Below, piece after piece: positions 22,997 to 33,460 of a stretch of DNA of 64,000 bases. The stretch spans positions 62,001 through 126,000 of the forward strand of contig JAFQON010000036.1 of the NCBI GenBank assembly GCA_017403185.1, given 5' to 3'. The notes beneath the pieces are model-generated. The model saw only the letters and a program-made list of their open reading frames with translations. It made no database searches and was not told the origin of the DNA. Both the position numbers and the translations under genes were made by a program. Numbering within the stretch: position 1 is the first letter of the stretch; each line of letters begins with the position of its first letter. The DNA is from Clostridia bacterium (GTDB lineage: Bacteria; Bacillota; Clostridia; Oscillospirales; Acutalibacteraceae).

Positions 22997-25900
22997 TTAG
23001 GCTTCTTTTTTCTTTCTTTTTTTTGCGATAATAAAGAATATCAGCCCCGCAGCCAAAACAACAGCTGCTCCAACGCCAATCTTGAAACCTGTTGACGACA
23101 AAAGGATAACCGCTTTGTTGGAAGACACGGTAATTCCGCTGAATTCTTCGACCGAATCGTATACATTACCTGCTTTATCTTCGCACACGATTCTTACATT
23201 CTGATTGATACCTTCTCCTACTTCAAGGTTAAGAACACCCTCTGCTTCATCGAAAAGCTTTTGAAGGTCAGATCCCTCAGCTTCAAAAAGAACAGAAACT
23301 ATTTCTCCGCTATTGTCTTCAACAACAACCTTGAGTGAATTAAGCTCACTGATATCATCATTAGGCATTATGCTTATCATTTGTTTATCGGTTTCGTAAA
23401 CCTCGCCCTTTTCAATTCCTGAAACTGATACGGACGGTGTAGTTTTGTCAACAACAAACGACACAGCAACATCCTTCATGTCACTGTAATAAGATGAACC
23501 GGTTGAGTCTTTTGAACCAACAATTATATTGTAGCTTCCTTCCTTCTCAAACAATGATGATTTTATAACATATTCATTTCTGAACCATTCATCTTTTCCG
23601 TTTCCGTTCTTAATAACCGAATAATCAACATCTTCAGTAAGGGTTTTGTTATTCAGCTTTATTGAATAATCCTCAATAGCTGATACATTAACTTCCGTAA
23701 TAACTATGTCTCCGTCAACTTTCTGATTATAGTATTTATCAACAGCGGCTTTTGATGCCTTATCAAGGGCATATACAGAGCCGTTTCTGTTTACAGAGAA
23801 TCTTAAAGCTTCAACCTGTGTGTTACCGGAATCAGAAACGATCATTGTTTTCGTTGAGTTTCCGCACAAGTCTGACGCTGTGCATGTTAATGTATAAATA
23901 CCGTCTTCTGTAAGATTATCAACAGATATCGAATATCCGTTACTAGAAGCAATTTCTGAAGTAAGATCAATGGTTTCTGTCTGGAAACTGTTGTTTTTGT
24001 TCTTTACAACCGTGAGAACAGGTGCAAATCCGCCGGCGCTGAAGTTGCTGTCCTCTGCCGTAAGTGTAAAGCCGATCTTTTCTTCGTTGTTTGCAGACTC
24101 ATTCTTTATTCCCCTCAGAACCACAACAGGAGCTGTATGGTCTATAACGAACGAGTCGGATTCTTTTCTTTCCATTTGGTTTCCGGATTTATCTGTATAT
24201 TCGACTACAATTTTATGCTCTCCGTCAGCCGAAACAACAACCGACGAAACCCACCTGTCGCCTTCTGCGCTCCAATTTCCTGTATCCGCACGGTTACCGT
24301 CTACAGTAACAACAACATCTTCTCCAGAGAAGTTTGTTTCTTTAATTGAAATTTCAGCGGTAACATTGCCTGAATAATACAGTTTTCCTGCATTTGTCAC
24401 AGGCTGTGTGGTAAAGTCGATTTCACCTTCCGGAGCTGTGCCGTCAACAACAATCACTTTCTTGTCTTTGTATTCTGTGGATCTGTTGCCTGAATTGTCG
24501 AGTGCAGCAACTCTGATTGTTCCGTTAAAGTCTCCGCCCTCTGAAGGAAGCTTAAATGTTGCCGAAGCGCCTGAGCCGCCTGTTGAGACAGCATCCGCTT
24601 TGCCGGTATATGTTTTTCCTGTGATTTCATCCGTATAGCTGTAGTTAAAGCTTGCAACACCTGAAGTTAAATCCTTTGCCGATACGCTTACAACTACAGT
24701 GTTGTTGTAATATTCTGCCGATTCATCTGCATAAACGCTCTTATCTCTGATGTTAACAGAAAGAATTGACGGCGCACTCTTATCTACAGAGAACTTGTGC
24801 TCGCCTTCAATTTCACCAACATTTCCGGAAGAGTCCGTGCATTTAATATCAAAGGTGTAGTTTGCATCCTTTGAATATACAACGGTTGCGGTATGGACAT
24901 CTCCGTCAGACCTCCATGCAGATGAGCTTGTGAGATGGCTGACGATATCATTCACGGCGATCTCTTTTCCGTCAATATCGGTAGCGGTAAGCACAGGTTC
25001 CACTCCGTTGGGATCAAAGTTGTGCTCCGTAATCCTTATTGTTGCGGTCTGATCCTCGCTGTAATACTTAATTCCGTCTGAAGTATATACCTCTTTGTCA
25101 GGTGCATAAGAAATTTCAATTTCCGGTGCATATTCATCGATGACTATCTCACCTGAAACATATTCCTTCATTGCATTGGTTGAACGGTCAGCATATTTTA
25201 CAGAGAGAATATATTCTCCGTCCTCTGTGAATTCAACAGTGCCTGTCCATTCGTCCTGACCTGATTTAATCCAGGTAACATTGTCATAGGGACCGTCATT
25301 AACTTTAAGATCAACATCTTCAGGATAGAAGTTGGCTTCTTTAATCACAACCGTAGCCGTTGCGTCAGAATCGTAGTATGCCGTGTTGCCTTCTTCCCAT
25401 GAACCGCTCTTCGGATCGCTGAATGTTACGGTTCCTTCGGGCGCTTTGGTGTCTACAACAATAACATTCTTTTTATCTGCAAAGATTTCACTTTCATTGT
25501 TGCCTCTGTCGATAGCTTTGAATGAAATGTTGCCTCTGAACTGCTCTCTTGAACCCTTGTTTTCGGGAATTGTGATATCAATCGTTGATTCTCGGTTCTT
25601 CTCGAGATCTACCTTGTCCGGTATCTCTGAATTACTGAACTCGTGGAAACCGTTATAGGTTGCAACATTGGTATCGCTTGCCCCGCTTTCCCGGGTATAT
25701 GTCCATTCGAAACGCTTAACACCGGATGTTGAATCTTCGGCATAAAGAGTAACAACAACAGGTGCATTATAATAATTGAAAGTTATCGCACTGATAATTT
25801 TCTGAAGCTTGGGTGTGCTGTACTTGATACTAAGGTTTATGGGAGCTTCAGTATCAATAAGGAAATAGCCTATTTCCAGACCCGTGACTCTCTCGAATTC

Positions 25901-28900
25901 ACCGTCTTGGTTCACCCTGTCGCTTTCTGCAACATTGCCAAGCCTGTCTTCTCCGGCAACCTTAATGAAATATTTACCGTCGGGAAGAGTTGCCTCAATG
26001 CCGTCTGTATTTTGAGTAAGATTTCTCACGGTTACAGTCCAATTGAGGTTATCTTTTGTTTCCCAATTGCTCTGTTTTTTGAGATAGGTTTTGAAAATCT
26101 CTTCATCCTCAAACTCAACTTTATTGTTACCGATATCCGTAACCCCAAAATCAAATTCAAGAGCCGAAGCATCAAAGTTTGCTTCTCTTACATTTATAAC
26201 AACGCCAAGACCTACAACAGGATATTCAGTGTCCTTTGCTGCTTCATCTTTATTGACAACTCCGCCGAATTCACTTGAGAGTTCAGGAGCAACATTATCC
26301 ACGATAATATACTCTTCTGTTGTTTTTTCTCCGCTGTTGTTACGTGCATAATCGTCAACCGAGAAATTCACTCTTCCTTCAAATTCAATGCCTTTATCCG
26401 CGTTGCCGTCAACATAGGGGACATCAAATTCAATTTCCATTTCATTGCTCATCTTGTTTTCAGATTCGCTTACAGTGTTTTCAACAGTTTTGTTGAAGCT
26501 GTCTCCGTTTTCTGAATTAACATAGTTATATGCAATGGAATATATAGGTGAAATATTATCCTTCGCCTTAAGAGTAACCTTCACTGCTGATGTGCTCAAA
26601 ACTTCTTTTTTGATAACATTGCCGTCCTCATCCTTCTGAGTTTCCGCCTTATCATAATTGCTCAGCTCATAGCTGATTTCGGGAGCAGTTTTATCAACAG
26701 TAAAGAAGTCCGCTTTATAATTTTCCGATTTGCGGGCTGCATAATCCGTGCATTCGATATCAAATGTATAGTTTGCATCAACAGAGTAAACTACCGTTGC
26801 AGTGTGAATATCTCCTTCTGAACTCCACTTAAGATTGTCAAGCTGAGATTTCATGCTGTCAACAGCCGCCTGAACTGTGTTGCCGAGTGCATCTGTGGCT
26901 GTTACCGATATAACCACACCGTTTGAATCAAAATTGTGTTCTGTTATTCTGATTGTTGCAGTCTGGTTCTCAGCAAAATATTTTCTTTCTCCGATTTCTT
27001 CCTTAACATCTCGGGGAGAATAGGTTACGCTGACAACAGGATCTGTGTTGTCAATAACAATTTTGTTCGAAACATATTCTACCATCTGATTGCTTGAACG
27101 ATCTGTATAATTGAGACTTATTATATAATCGCCCGTATCGGAAAGCACAATTTCGCCTGTCCATACATCGCCGCTCTGAGTCCACTCAACATTGCTGTCC
27201 GTTTCATTAATCTTAACTGAAACATCATCCGGATAGAAGTTGGCTTCAGTGATTTTTATTGTTGCTGTTGCAGCAGTGTTATAATAGCTTGTTTCATCAA
27301 CAACTCTTGCAGCCGCACTGTATTCAACCTCTCTTGTGGGCGAAATTGAATCGACGATAATAACATTTTCAGTGTCTTCTCCGCTTTCACCGTAAAGCGA
27401 AACATTTCCTGCCGTATCGGTTGCCTTGAAGGATATGCTTCCCCTGTACTGTTCAAGCTCAGAAAGCATAATCACGCCTGCTGAACCTTCCGGAAGCGAA
27501 AATTCATACTCACCGTCTTTCACCGGATCATCATAAACATACAAACCGGTTTGTGTCTCAACATTAATATCACTTGCACCCTGCTCTTTGGTGTATTCCC
27601 AATCAAGCTGTTTAACGCCGGAAATATTATCCTGTGCCTTTAAGGTAATAATAACGGGTGCATTGTAATAATTGAATGTTAATGTGCTTATTATTGTGCT
27701 GAATACAGACTCACTGTATTCAATTGTAAGATTTTCAGGACCTGTTCTGTCAATTACAAACTCATTGGTTTCTTTTCTCTCATTGCCTACGGCATCCTTA
27801 TATGCTGCTGTAAGCACATATAAAGCCTCAGTTGAAAGTGTAAATGTATAGCTGTAATATTTTGCACCGAGGTCGTTGCTGTTTTCTGCCCAATTGCTGT
27901 TATCTGTGATTTCAGGAATAATTTCAACCGGTTTAACGGTTTCACCCGAAATATCCCTTGCATTCACATCAAGGCTGATTCGCTCAGCATTAAAACGATC
28001 GTCAAAAACATTAATTGTTACATCAATCGAATCATCATCATAGTAGTATGAGCCCTCGGCATCGATGCTGTATGAAATTGAAGGCAGGGTATCATCTACA
28101 ACTATTCTGGGAGAAACAAATCTATCGGCAGTGTTTGTGCAGATATCCTTGCACACAACCTTAACTGCATAGGAACCTTTTTCTTCAACCGTAACGGTAT
28201 TCGTGTGTGTGATTCCCTCTGAAATCCACTCTCCGTCAAAGTTATGTTCAACATATTCAGCACCGTCTTTAGCTAAATACAAAACAACATTTTCCGAATC
28301 GAAATTGTGTTCATCAATTTTAAATGTTACGGTTACACCCTCAGTGTGGAAAACGGTAACATTATTTGTTTCATCAGGTGTGAATGATGCTATAACATTG
28401 TTTTCAGAATCAAGGATACTTGCGTTGCCATAGTCTGCAGTTACAACAGGCTTGTTGTTATCAATTACAAATAAATCTGAAACTGCCTGTTTCGCAACAT
28501 TTCCGACAAGATCGGTATAGTCAAGAGCAAATCTGTAATTGCCGCCCTCTAATGTTGACTTGAATATTATTGAAGTTGAGTAACCCTTCTTTTCGGCGTT
28601 ATAGGTCCAACTGTCTGCCAAACCAAGGTAAGCTTTGTTTTCGTCACTGATACCTTTGAATCCCTCTATATCTGACACAACAAAATCCGATGGTCTGAAT
28701 TTAGCATCTTTAACAAAAATATCCGCTTTAACATCGGTATTATAATATTTCGTATCCGATACCATGTTTTGGTGTTCACTGAGCGTAACGGTAATTTCCG
28801 GAATTTCTTTATCAACAGCTATTACCTTTGATGCAGTATATACAGCCTTATTTCCGCCGTTTTCCGGGTCGTCAAAAATGTCTGTATACTTAATACCGAT

Positions 28901-31900
28901 ATCGTAATCGCCGTTTTCAGCAAAAGTCAAACTTGCTGTATGCTTGTTTCCGACCGATTCCCAAGAAATCTGAGTTGAAACATCTTCACCGTTAACAGTT
29001 ATTTCTGCCCTGTCTGCAAAGAAGTTGTTATCTGTTACCGTAAATGTAACCGTTGTATCCTCAGAATAAATTTCGATGGGATTCTCTGTGCTGCTGTCCG
29101 CACCGTTATAGGGATACAAGTTTTCAACTGTAATTTTTGCCTCTGTATCATTTGAAAGACTCAGTTCAGGCTTTTGTGTGTCGATAACAAACACACCAGA
29201 CTCTGCGGCATCAGAAATATTGCCGGCAAGATCCGTATATCCAACAGAAAACTTATACTCACCGTCAGCACCCAGAGCGTTAAAATGTAACGATATGCTG
29301 TATGCTCCTGTTTGCTCGTTCAAATTCCAATTTTTGCTGTTTTTGAGATAATCAAGCTGTTCTTCGTTAAGAGCTATGTAATCATCAAACATTGACACCG
29401 ATATGTCAGAAGGTCTGAATTTAGCTTCATTAACGGTTATTTCAGCAACAACATCGCTGTTATAATACTTTTTGTTTTCTCTGCTGAAGTTTTCCTCTTT
29501 GAGACTGATTGAAATAACCGCTGCCTCTTTATCGATTGAAATAATCTTCGTCTCTTTGTATAATGTTTTTTCATCAACAAATTCCGGATTCTCTCCAAAA
29601 ATATTTTTGTATGAAAGAGTTATGGTATAATCACCGCTCTCTTCAAGCTTCATTGAAGAGATATGATTATCTCCCGAATCTATCCACGAAAGTTTATCTG
29701 TAACATCTTCATCATTAACGGTTACAACCACTCTGTCAGCAAAGAAGTTTTTCTCAATAATACTAAAATTAACAGTCACGCCATCTTTATAAATCTCAAC
29801 GGGATTAACAGAATTTTCATCAGCATTATCAAAAGGATATTCTGAGCTGACTGTTGCTACAGGTCTGATATCCGTTGTAATACTCAACTCCGGATCAGTT
29901 GCATCAACAACAACAACATATGTTCCTTCATATTCTTCTTCGTTACCTGCATTATCAACAGCAACAAACGAAAGCTTTCCTCTGAAATCCTCAAGGCTTT
30001 CCTCGTCGCCGATAACACATTCTTCTGACTGATAAATATCTCCGACTTTTTGAGCCTGAATCTCTGTTTTGTTAACAGAAAACTTCGCATTATCTTCAGC
30101 TGTAAACTTCCAAATAAAAGATTTTATTCCCGAGACTGAATCTTTTGCTTCAAGCACAAAAGTAACGGCTGAATTATAATATCCGAGCGTAACAGTATCA
30201 AGGGCAGCTTCATACCAAACCTGTGTTTTATATCTTACCGCAAGACTTTCAGGAAGAGATTTGTCAAGCTTAACCTGCTCATTTTCAATAGAATAAACCT
30301 TTGAAATTGCTCCTGTATCAACATTCTTCACATATAAATCAAAGCCGTTTTCTGCGCCTTCATCAGAAATAACAATTTCATCAAGCCAAATATTGGACTC
30401 ATCCAGGCTGTTTGATTTGCTTATCTTGTGACCTTCTGCAGGAGTAACGGAAATATCTCCGACATACCATGTGTTGTTTTCTTCGGGAGACTTTTCGCCG
30501 GCAATAAAATATGCCTCTTCAATCGCATATTCCTCAACAATAAGAGAATAGCTTGCCTCTGACGCTTCGTAGCAGTCATTGCCCGCAAGCTCAGCCTTAA
30601 CGGCAACTGCTCCTGTTTTTCCGGTTGCAAACACAAGCGATCCGTCTTCATTAACCTGTGCAATCGCTTCCGTTTCTCCTTCCGGCAAAACAATGCTGTA
30701 TGTAACCTGAGCCTGCGCATTGTATCCGTAGCTGTCTGCCGCACCTTCAACTGCAACAGGTGCCGCAGTTCTTATGTATGACTGACCATAATATATTTTT
30801 TCAGCCATATCCTCAAAAGCTATTGTTTGCTCCGCTTTGTTAACCGTAAGAGTATAGCTGGCACTCATTTCGTGATAATTTTTGGTTTCTTCCTTTGTTG
30901 CCGTAACAACAACAGTGCCTGCTTTTGTTATTGTAAGCTTACCTGTGTTTTCGTCGATTGTTGCACAATCTCCTGACTCAATGGCGTATTTAACATTTTC
31001 AAAATCGCCGGCAATAACATTGATGAATTCATTATTATTTTCATTGTATGTAACCGCTTCAGGTTCCGCATTTTCAAAAACAAACCCATCGGCGCTCGCC
31101 TTATCTACGCTGACCTTAATCTTAACCGCTTCTGCAGCAATATAGTCGCCATCGCCCTCTTTGCCTGCTTCAACATTAAAGGTACCTGCTCCGTTTACAG
31201 TGATTTTCCACTTGTTTTCACCTGAATACGGAGTGCATGTTGCAACCGCACCGTCATAAGTATCAATAACCTCAGTTGTAAGCTTCTCATCTGTTATTCT
31301 GAGGGTATACTTTCCGCTTCCTGAACCTCCCAAAAGAGTTACATCAAAGGTTGCTTTGGGATTCTGAGAATATGTAATTTCATATTCTCCTGTTTCTGCG
31401 TTGTAAGCTGCAGTATCGGACACCTCGGCTGTAACAGCCTCCTGTGCAAGCATATCAAGCTGTATTACTTCGGAAAGCTCAAGCGTTTTTTCTGCATATT
31501 TTTCATCAAATATAAGCACAACCTTACACTCGTAGGTTTCAACGCCATCTTTAACATCAACTTCATATGTGAGCTCGGTGTTAGTGCTGCTTTCGCATTC
31601 TCCGTTAACATAGAATTTTACAGCTGACACCTTAGCATCATCGGGAATACCTTCTACTCTAAGTTCAAACTTATCAAGCGCATCCCTGTTAACAGAACCG
31701 GTTATTTCATTGCCGTTTGCGTAAGCTTTAAGATACGCATCTGAGATTTCTTTCTCCGTTACATTAATAGTGATTTTATCGGAGTTCAGTGTAGTTGAAG
31801 GGCCTTCAACTCGACAATAATAGTTTCCGCTGTTGTTTTTGTTTGCTGAATCAACTTTATATGTGCTTGATGTTGCTCCGCCTATTGCTCTTCCATCAAC

Positions 31901-32389
31901 ATACCATTGATAAGAAACAGGGGTACCTTTAACATTAACTGTTGAAAGAACAAACGAGCCGCCTGTGTAAACATCGGTCTTATCAGCAGAAATTTCAACA
32001 TTTGAAAGATCCGCAACATTATCTGACCATGTTTCTTCGCCAATATCGATAATAAGATATTTCTTTTCTTCTTCGGACTTGTTGATTTCTTTGATGTTTC
32101 CGTCTACAGAAATCTTCATTAATTCGGCAAGGTCGCTCCATGTTACGGGAGTTTCCCACACACCCTGTTCATTGGTTGTTCCGCTAAACCTTTCATCCAA
32201 ACTAATATCCGGGGTCAAAACAATATCTATACCTTTTTGAACTTCTCCGTTTTCAAGATACTGAATAACAAAATTTCCATCTGCAGCATATGATAAAATC
32301 CCGCTGAACGGTACTGTGCCGATAATAAGCGCAAGCGCAAGCAGAATGGACATTATTTTATAAATTTTAGGGGCTTTTTTGACTGCCAT
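22997..32389 (-). CDS. Giant repetitive cell-surface protein of Ig-like domains
   Basis: A 3130-residue exported protein, probably an adhesin or surface fibre. N-terminus: a basic stretch and hydrophobic signal segment (MSILLALALIIGTVPFSGIL, then YAADG). Around residues 125-215 there is a recognisable Ig-like domain (SYQWYVDG and SGNYYCRV). After several more beta-sandwich domains, the body is a chain of Ig-like modules whose boundaries read like FVIDNTAP or VVDGTAPEG; I count 18 such boundaries. A three-module block is duplicated (DNA about 26920-27765 and 25000-25868). The tail LSSTG, then a hydrophobic helix and AKKRKKKEA, has the build of a sortase signal, though the pentapeptide lacks Pro. 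The start overlaps the preceding stop by one base. Few Cys are present, as usual for such proteins. Confidence 0.9.
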   Translation of the reverse strand: MAVKKAPKIYKIMSILLALALIIGTVPFSGILSYAADGNFVIQYLENGEVQKGIDIVLTPDISLDERFSGTTNEQGVWETPVTWSDLAELMKISVDGNIKEINKSEEEKKYLIIDIGEETWSDNVADLSNVEISADKTDVYTGGSFVLSTVNVKGTPVSYQWYVDGRAIGGATSSTYKVDSANKNNSGNYYCRVEGPSTTLNSDKITINVTEKEISDAYLKAYANGNEITGSVNRDALDKFELRVEGIPDDAKVSAVKFYVNGECESSTNTELTYEVDVKDGVETYECKVVLIFDEKYAEKTLELSEVIQLDMLAQEAVTAEVSDTAAYNAETGEYEITYSQNPKATFDVTLLGGSGSGKYTLRITDEKLTTEVIDTYDGAVATCTPYSGENKWKITVNGAGTFNVEAGKEGDGDYIAAEAVKIKVSVDKASADGFVFENAEPEAVTYNENNNEFINVIAGDFENVKYAIESGDCATIDENTGKLTITKAGTVVVTATKEETKNYHEMSASYTLTVNKAEQTIAFEDMAEKIYYGQSYIRTAAPVAVEGAADSYGYNAQAQVTYSIVLPEGETEAIAQVNEDGSLVFATGKTGAVAVKAELAGNDCYEASEASYSLIVEEYAIEEAYFIAGEKSPEENNTWYVGDISVTPAEGHKISKSNSLDESNIWLDEIVISDEGAENGFDLYVKNVDTGAISKVYSIENEQVKLDKSLPESLAVRYKTQVWYEAALDTVTLGYYNSAVTFVLEAKDSVSGIKSFIWKFTAEDNAKFSVNKTEIQAQKVGDIYQSEECVIGDEESLEDFRGKLSFVAVDNAGNEEEYEGTYVVVVDATDPELSITTDIRPVATVSSEYPFDNADENSVNPVEIYKDGVTVNFSIIEKNFFADRVVVTVNDEDVTDKLSWIDSGDNHISSMKLEESGDYTITLSYKNIFGENPEFVDEKTLYKETKIISIDKEAAVISISLKEENFSRENKKYYNSDVVAEITVNEAKFRPSDISVSMFDDYIALNEEQLDYLKNSKNWNLNEQTGAYSISLHFNALGADGEYKFSVGYTDLAGNISDAAESGVFVIDTQKPELSLSNDTEAKITVENLYPYNGADSSTENPIEIYSEDTTVTFTVTDNNFFADRAEITVNGEDVSTQISWESVGNKHTASLTFAENGDYDIGIKYTDIFDDPENGGNKAVYTASKVIAVDKEIPEITVTLSEHQNMVSDTKYYNTDVKADIFVKDAKFRPSDFVVSDIEGFKGISDENKAYLGLADSWTYNAEKKGYSTSIIFKSTLEGGNYRFALDYTDLVGNVAKQAVSDLFVIDNNKPVVTADYGNASILDSENNVIASFTPDETNNVTVFHTEGVTVTFKIDEHNFDSENVVLYLAKDGAEYVEHNFDGEWISEGITHTNTVTVEEKGSYAVKVVCKDICTNTADRFVSPRIVVDDTLPSISYSIDAEGSYYYDDDSIDVTINVFDDRFNAERISLDVNARDISGETVKPVEIIPEITDNSNWAENSNDLGAKYYSYTFTLSTEALYVLTAAYKDAVGNERKETNEFVIDRTGPENLTIEYSESVFSTIISTLTFNYYNAPVIITLKAQDNISGVKQLDWEYTKEQGASDINVETQTGLYVYDDPVKDGEYEFSLPEGSAGVIMLSELEQYRGSISFKATDTAGNVSLYGESGEDTENVIIVDSISPTREVEYSAAARVVDETSYYNTAATATIKITEANFYPDDVSVKINETDSNVEWTQSGDVWTGEIVLSDTGDYIISLNYTDRSSNQMVEYVSNKIVIDNTDPVVSVTYSPRDVKEEIGERKYFAENQTATIRITEHNFDSNGVVISVTATDALGNTVQAAVDSMKSQLDNLKWSSEGDIHTATVVYSVDANYTFDIECTDYAARKSENYKADFFTVDKTAPEISYELSNYDKAETQKDEDGNVIKKEVLSTSAVKVTLKAKDNISPIYSIAYNYVNSENGDSFNKTVENTVSESENKMSNEMEIEFDVPYVDGNADKGIEFEGRVNFSVDDYARNNSGEKTTEEYIIVDNVAPELSSEFGGVVNKDEAAKDTEYPVVGLGVVINVREANFDASALEFDFGVTDIGNNKVEFEDEEIFKTYLKKQSNWETKDNLNWTVTVRNLTQNTDGIEATLPDGKYFIKVAGEDRLGNVAESDRVNQDGEFERVTGLEIGYFLIDTEAPINLSIKYSTPKLQKIISAITFNYYNAPVVVTLYAEDSTSGVKRFEWTYTRESGASDTNVATYNGFHEFSNSEIPDKVDLEKNRESTIDITIPENKGSREQFRGNISFKAIDRGNNESEIFADKKNVIVVDTKAPEGTVTFSDPKSGSWEEGNTAYYDSDATATVVIKEANFYPEDVDLKVNDGPYDNVTWIKSGQDEWTGTVEFTEDGEYILSVKYADRSTNAMKEYVSGEIVIDEYAPEIEISYAPDKEVYTSDGIKYYSEDQTATIRITEHNFDPNGVEPVLTATDIDGKEIAVNDIVSHLTSSSAWRSDGDVHTATVVYSKDANYTFDIKCTDSSGNVGEIEGEHKFSVDKSAPSILSVNIRDKSVYADESAEYYNNTVVVSVSAKDLTSGVASFNYSYTDEITGKTYTGKADAVSTGGSGASATFKLPSEGGDFNGTIRVAALDNSGNRSTEYKDKKVIVVDGTAPEGEIDFTTQPVTNAGKLYYSGNVTAEISIKETNFSGEDVVVTVDGNRADTGNWSAEGDRWVSSVVVSADGEHKIVVEYTDKSGNQMERKESDSFVIDHTAPVVVLRGIKNESANNEEKIGFTLTAEDSNFSAGGFAPVLTVVKNKNNSFQTETIDLTSEIASSNGYSISVDNLTEDGIYTLTCTASDLCGNSTKTMIVSDSGNTQVEALRFSVNRNGSVYALDKASKAAVDKYYNQKVDGDIVITEVNVSAIEDYSIKLNNKTLTEDVDYSVIKNGNGKDEWFRNEYVIKSSLFEKEGSYNIIVGSKDSTGSSYYSDMKDVAVSFVVDKTTPSVSVSGIEKGEVYETDKQMISIMPNDDISELNSLKVVVEDNSGEIVSVLFEAEGSDLQKLFDEAEGVLNLEVGEGINQNVRIVCEDKAGNVYDSVEEFSGITVSSNKAVILLSSTGFKIGVGAAVVLAAGLIFFIIAKKRKKKEA
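25000..27765 (-). repeat. Duplicated three-domain block inside the surface-protein gene
   Basis: Two stretches (about 26920-27765 and 25000-25868, offset about 1.9 kb) encode the same order of modules: one with FNYYNAPV, one with EANFYP, one with TATIRITEHNF. The peptides are similar but clearly diverged, so this is an old internal duplication rather than a recent tandem copy. Confidence 0.7.
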
Positions 32390-32871
32390 TATGCTTTACC
32401 TCCATCCTTGATTTCTTTCAGATATATCAGATTTTTTCCGTTCAGCACACAATGAATCTGTATCATCAGCACTGACAAAAACAAGAAAACATATATGAGA
32501 TAACTGTCAGTTAATATAGTAGACAATATAAAACCCACTATCGAAACAAACATCAATATATCTGCAATTTTTGCTTCCTTGGTATAAAAGAAAGTTATGA
32601 TTGCCGGTTTTCCGGGTAAATCCTTAGTATCCTTACCTTTGTAATATTTTTTTTGCTGTATTGTAACAACAATCATTGTTATCTGCGAAATAATCAAAGA
32701 TACCCAAAACAGAACTCCCACAAAATAAAGAAATCCTTGTTTGCCGTCATTCAATGATATATCGCTTGCCGGCGGCATAAGCAAAAACGATGCCGCAAAC
32801 AAAAATTTAAAAATTAAAGATATAACGAATAATATTTCGCTTTTTTTGCCGTTTGTTTTAGAAACGCTCAT
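32389..32871 (-). CDS. Small membrane protein upstream of the surface protein
   Basis: Not recognised. The 160 residues have about four hydrophobic segments (about 12-33, 45-68, 100-120 and 122-143) with a basic loop between the second and third (QQKKYYKGKDTKDLPGK). GAGGAGG precedes ATG 32871 closely. Its TAA shares its last base with the ATG of the giant surface protein, so the two are translationally coupled. That coupling suggests a role in making, exporting or anchoring the surface protein (inference). It begins 16 nt after the ETTVL-repeat protein gene. Confidence 0.75.
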   Translation of the reverse strand: MSVSKTNGKKSEILFVISLIFKFLFAASFLLMPPASDISLNDGKQGFLYFVGVLFWVSLIISQITMIVVTIQQKKYYKGKDTKDLPGKPAIITFFYTKEAKIADILMFVSIVGFILSTILTDSYLIYVFLFLSVLMIQIHCVLNGKNLIYLKEIKDGGKA

Positions 32872-32887
32872 GTGTTACCTCCTCAAA

Positions 32888-33460
32888 TCATTCAATCCGC
32901 TCAGTGGAATGAACAAAAACAATTTCTTCCTCAATAAGTATTCCGAACCGTGTTAATTCGGTGTTATTCCGACTTTCTGCCAACACATTCACCGCGCCAC
33001 TTATGCAGTTTGAAAGCACGGTAGTTTCATTTACAGCGGCCTGCGCAAGAACGGTTGTTTCGTTCGAAGGATTATCAGACAGAACCACAGTTTCCTGTGT
33101 TCCAAGCACAGTTGTACTGTCCGTAATAACATCAGCGACAATTTCACGGGTGTGAAACTTCTCTGTGCCCACACATACATCCACTCTTTCTCCGGGTGTT
33201 TTGAGTTTGCCCGAAATTGTAATTTTATCAGTGAGCTTTCCTCTTTCTTTATTGACATGACTGGTTTTATACGCTTTATTGCCAATTTCATGGTTTTGTT
33301 TTCTGATGTTTTCAATTCCTTTTCTCGCATTTGACCCGGAAAGATCCCCAATAACACCAACTATGTTTAACTTTATAAAAATAAAAACGGATGCCAAAAG
33401 AGAAATAACACAGAAAACTGCTGCAACATAACATATTATCGTGTATTGTGCGCTTGTCAT
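32888..33460 (-). CDS. Membrane protein with ETTVL repeats, putative kinase/FHA target
   Basis: Not a recognised family. In 190 residues there is one N-terminal membrane segment (about 8-30, then basic residues, pointing to a cytoplasmic C-terminus) and a soluble tail holding a run of short repeats: STTVL, ETVVL, ETTVL, ETTVL, then diverged forms. The FHA protein of the same cluster carries GETTVL twice just before its FHA domain. FHA domains bind phosphothreonine with a preference at +3, often Leu or Ile; in ETTVL the first Thr has Leu at +3. The gene overlaps the kinase stop by four bases (ATGA). I infer that these threonines are kinase targets and FHA ligands; nothing in the sequence proves it. 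Confidence 0.75.
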   Translation of the reverse strand: MTSAQYTIICYVAAVFCVISLLASVFIFIKLNIVGVIGDLSGSNARKGIENIRKQNHEIGNKAYKTSHVNKERGKLTDKITISGKLKTPGERVDVCVGTEKFHTREIVADVITDSTTVLGTQETVVLSDNPSNETTVLAQAAVNETTVLSNCISGAVNVLAESRNNTELTRFGILIEEEIVFVHSTERIE

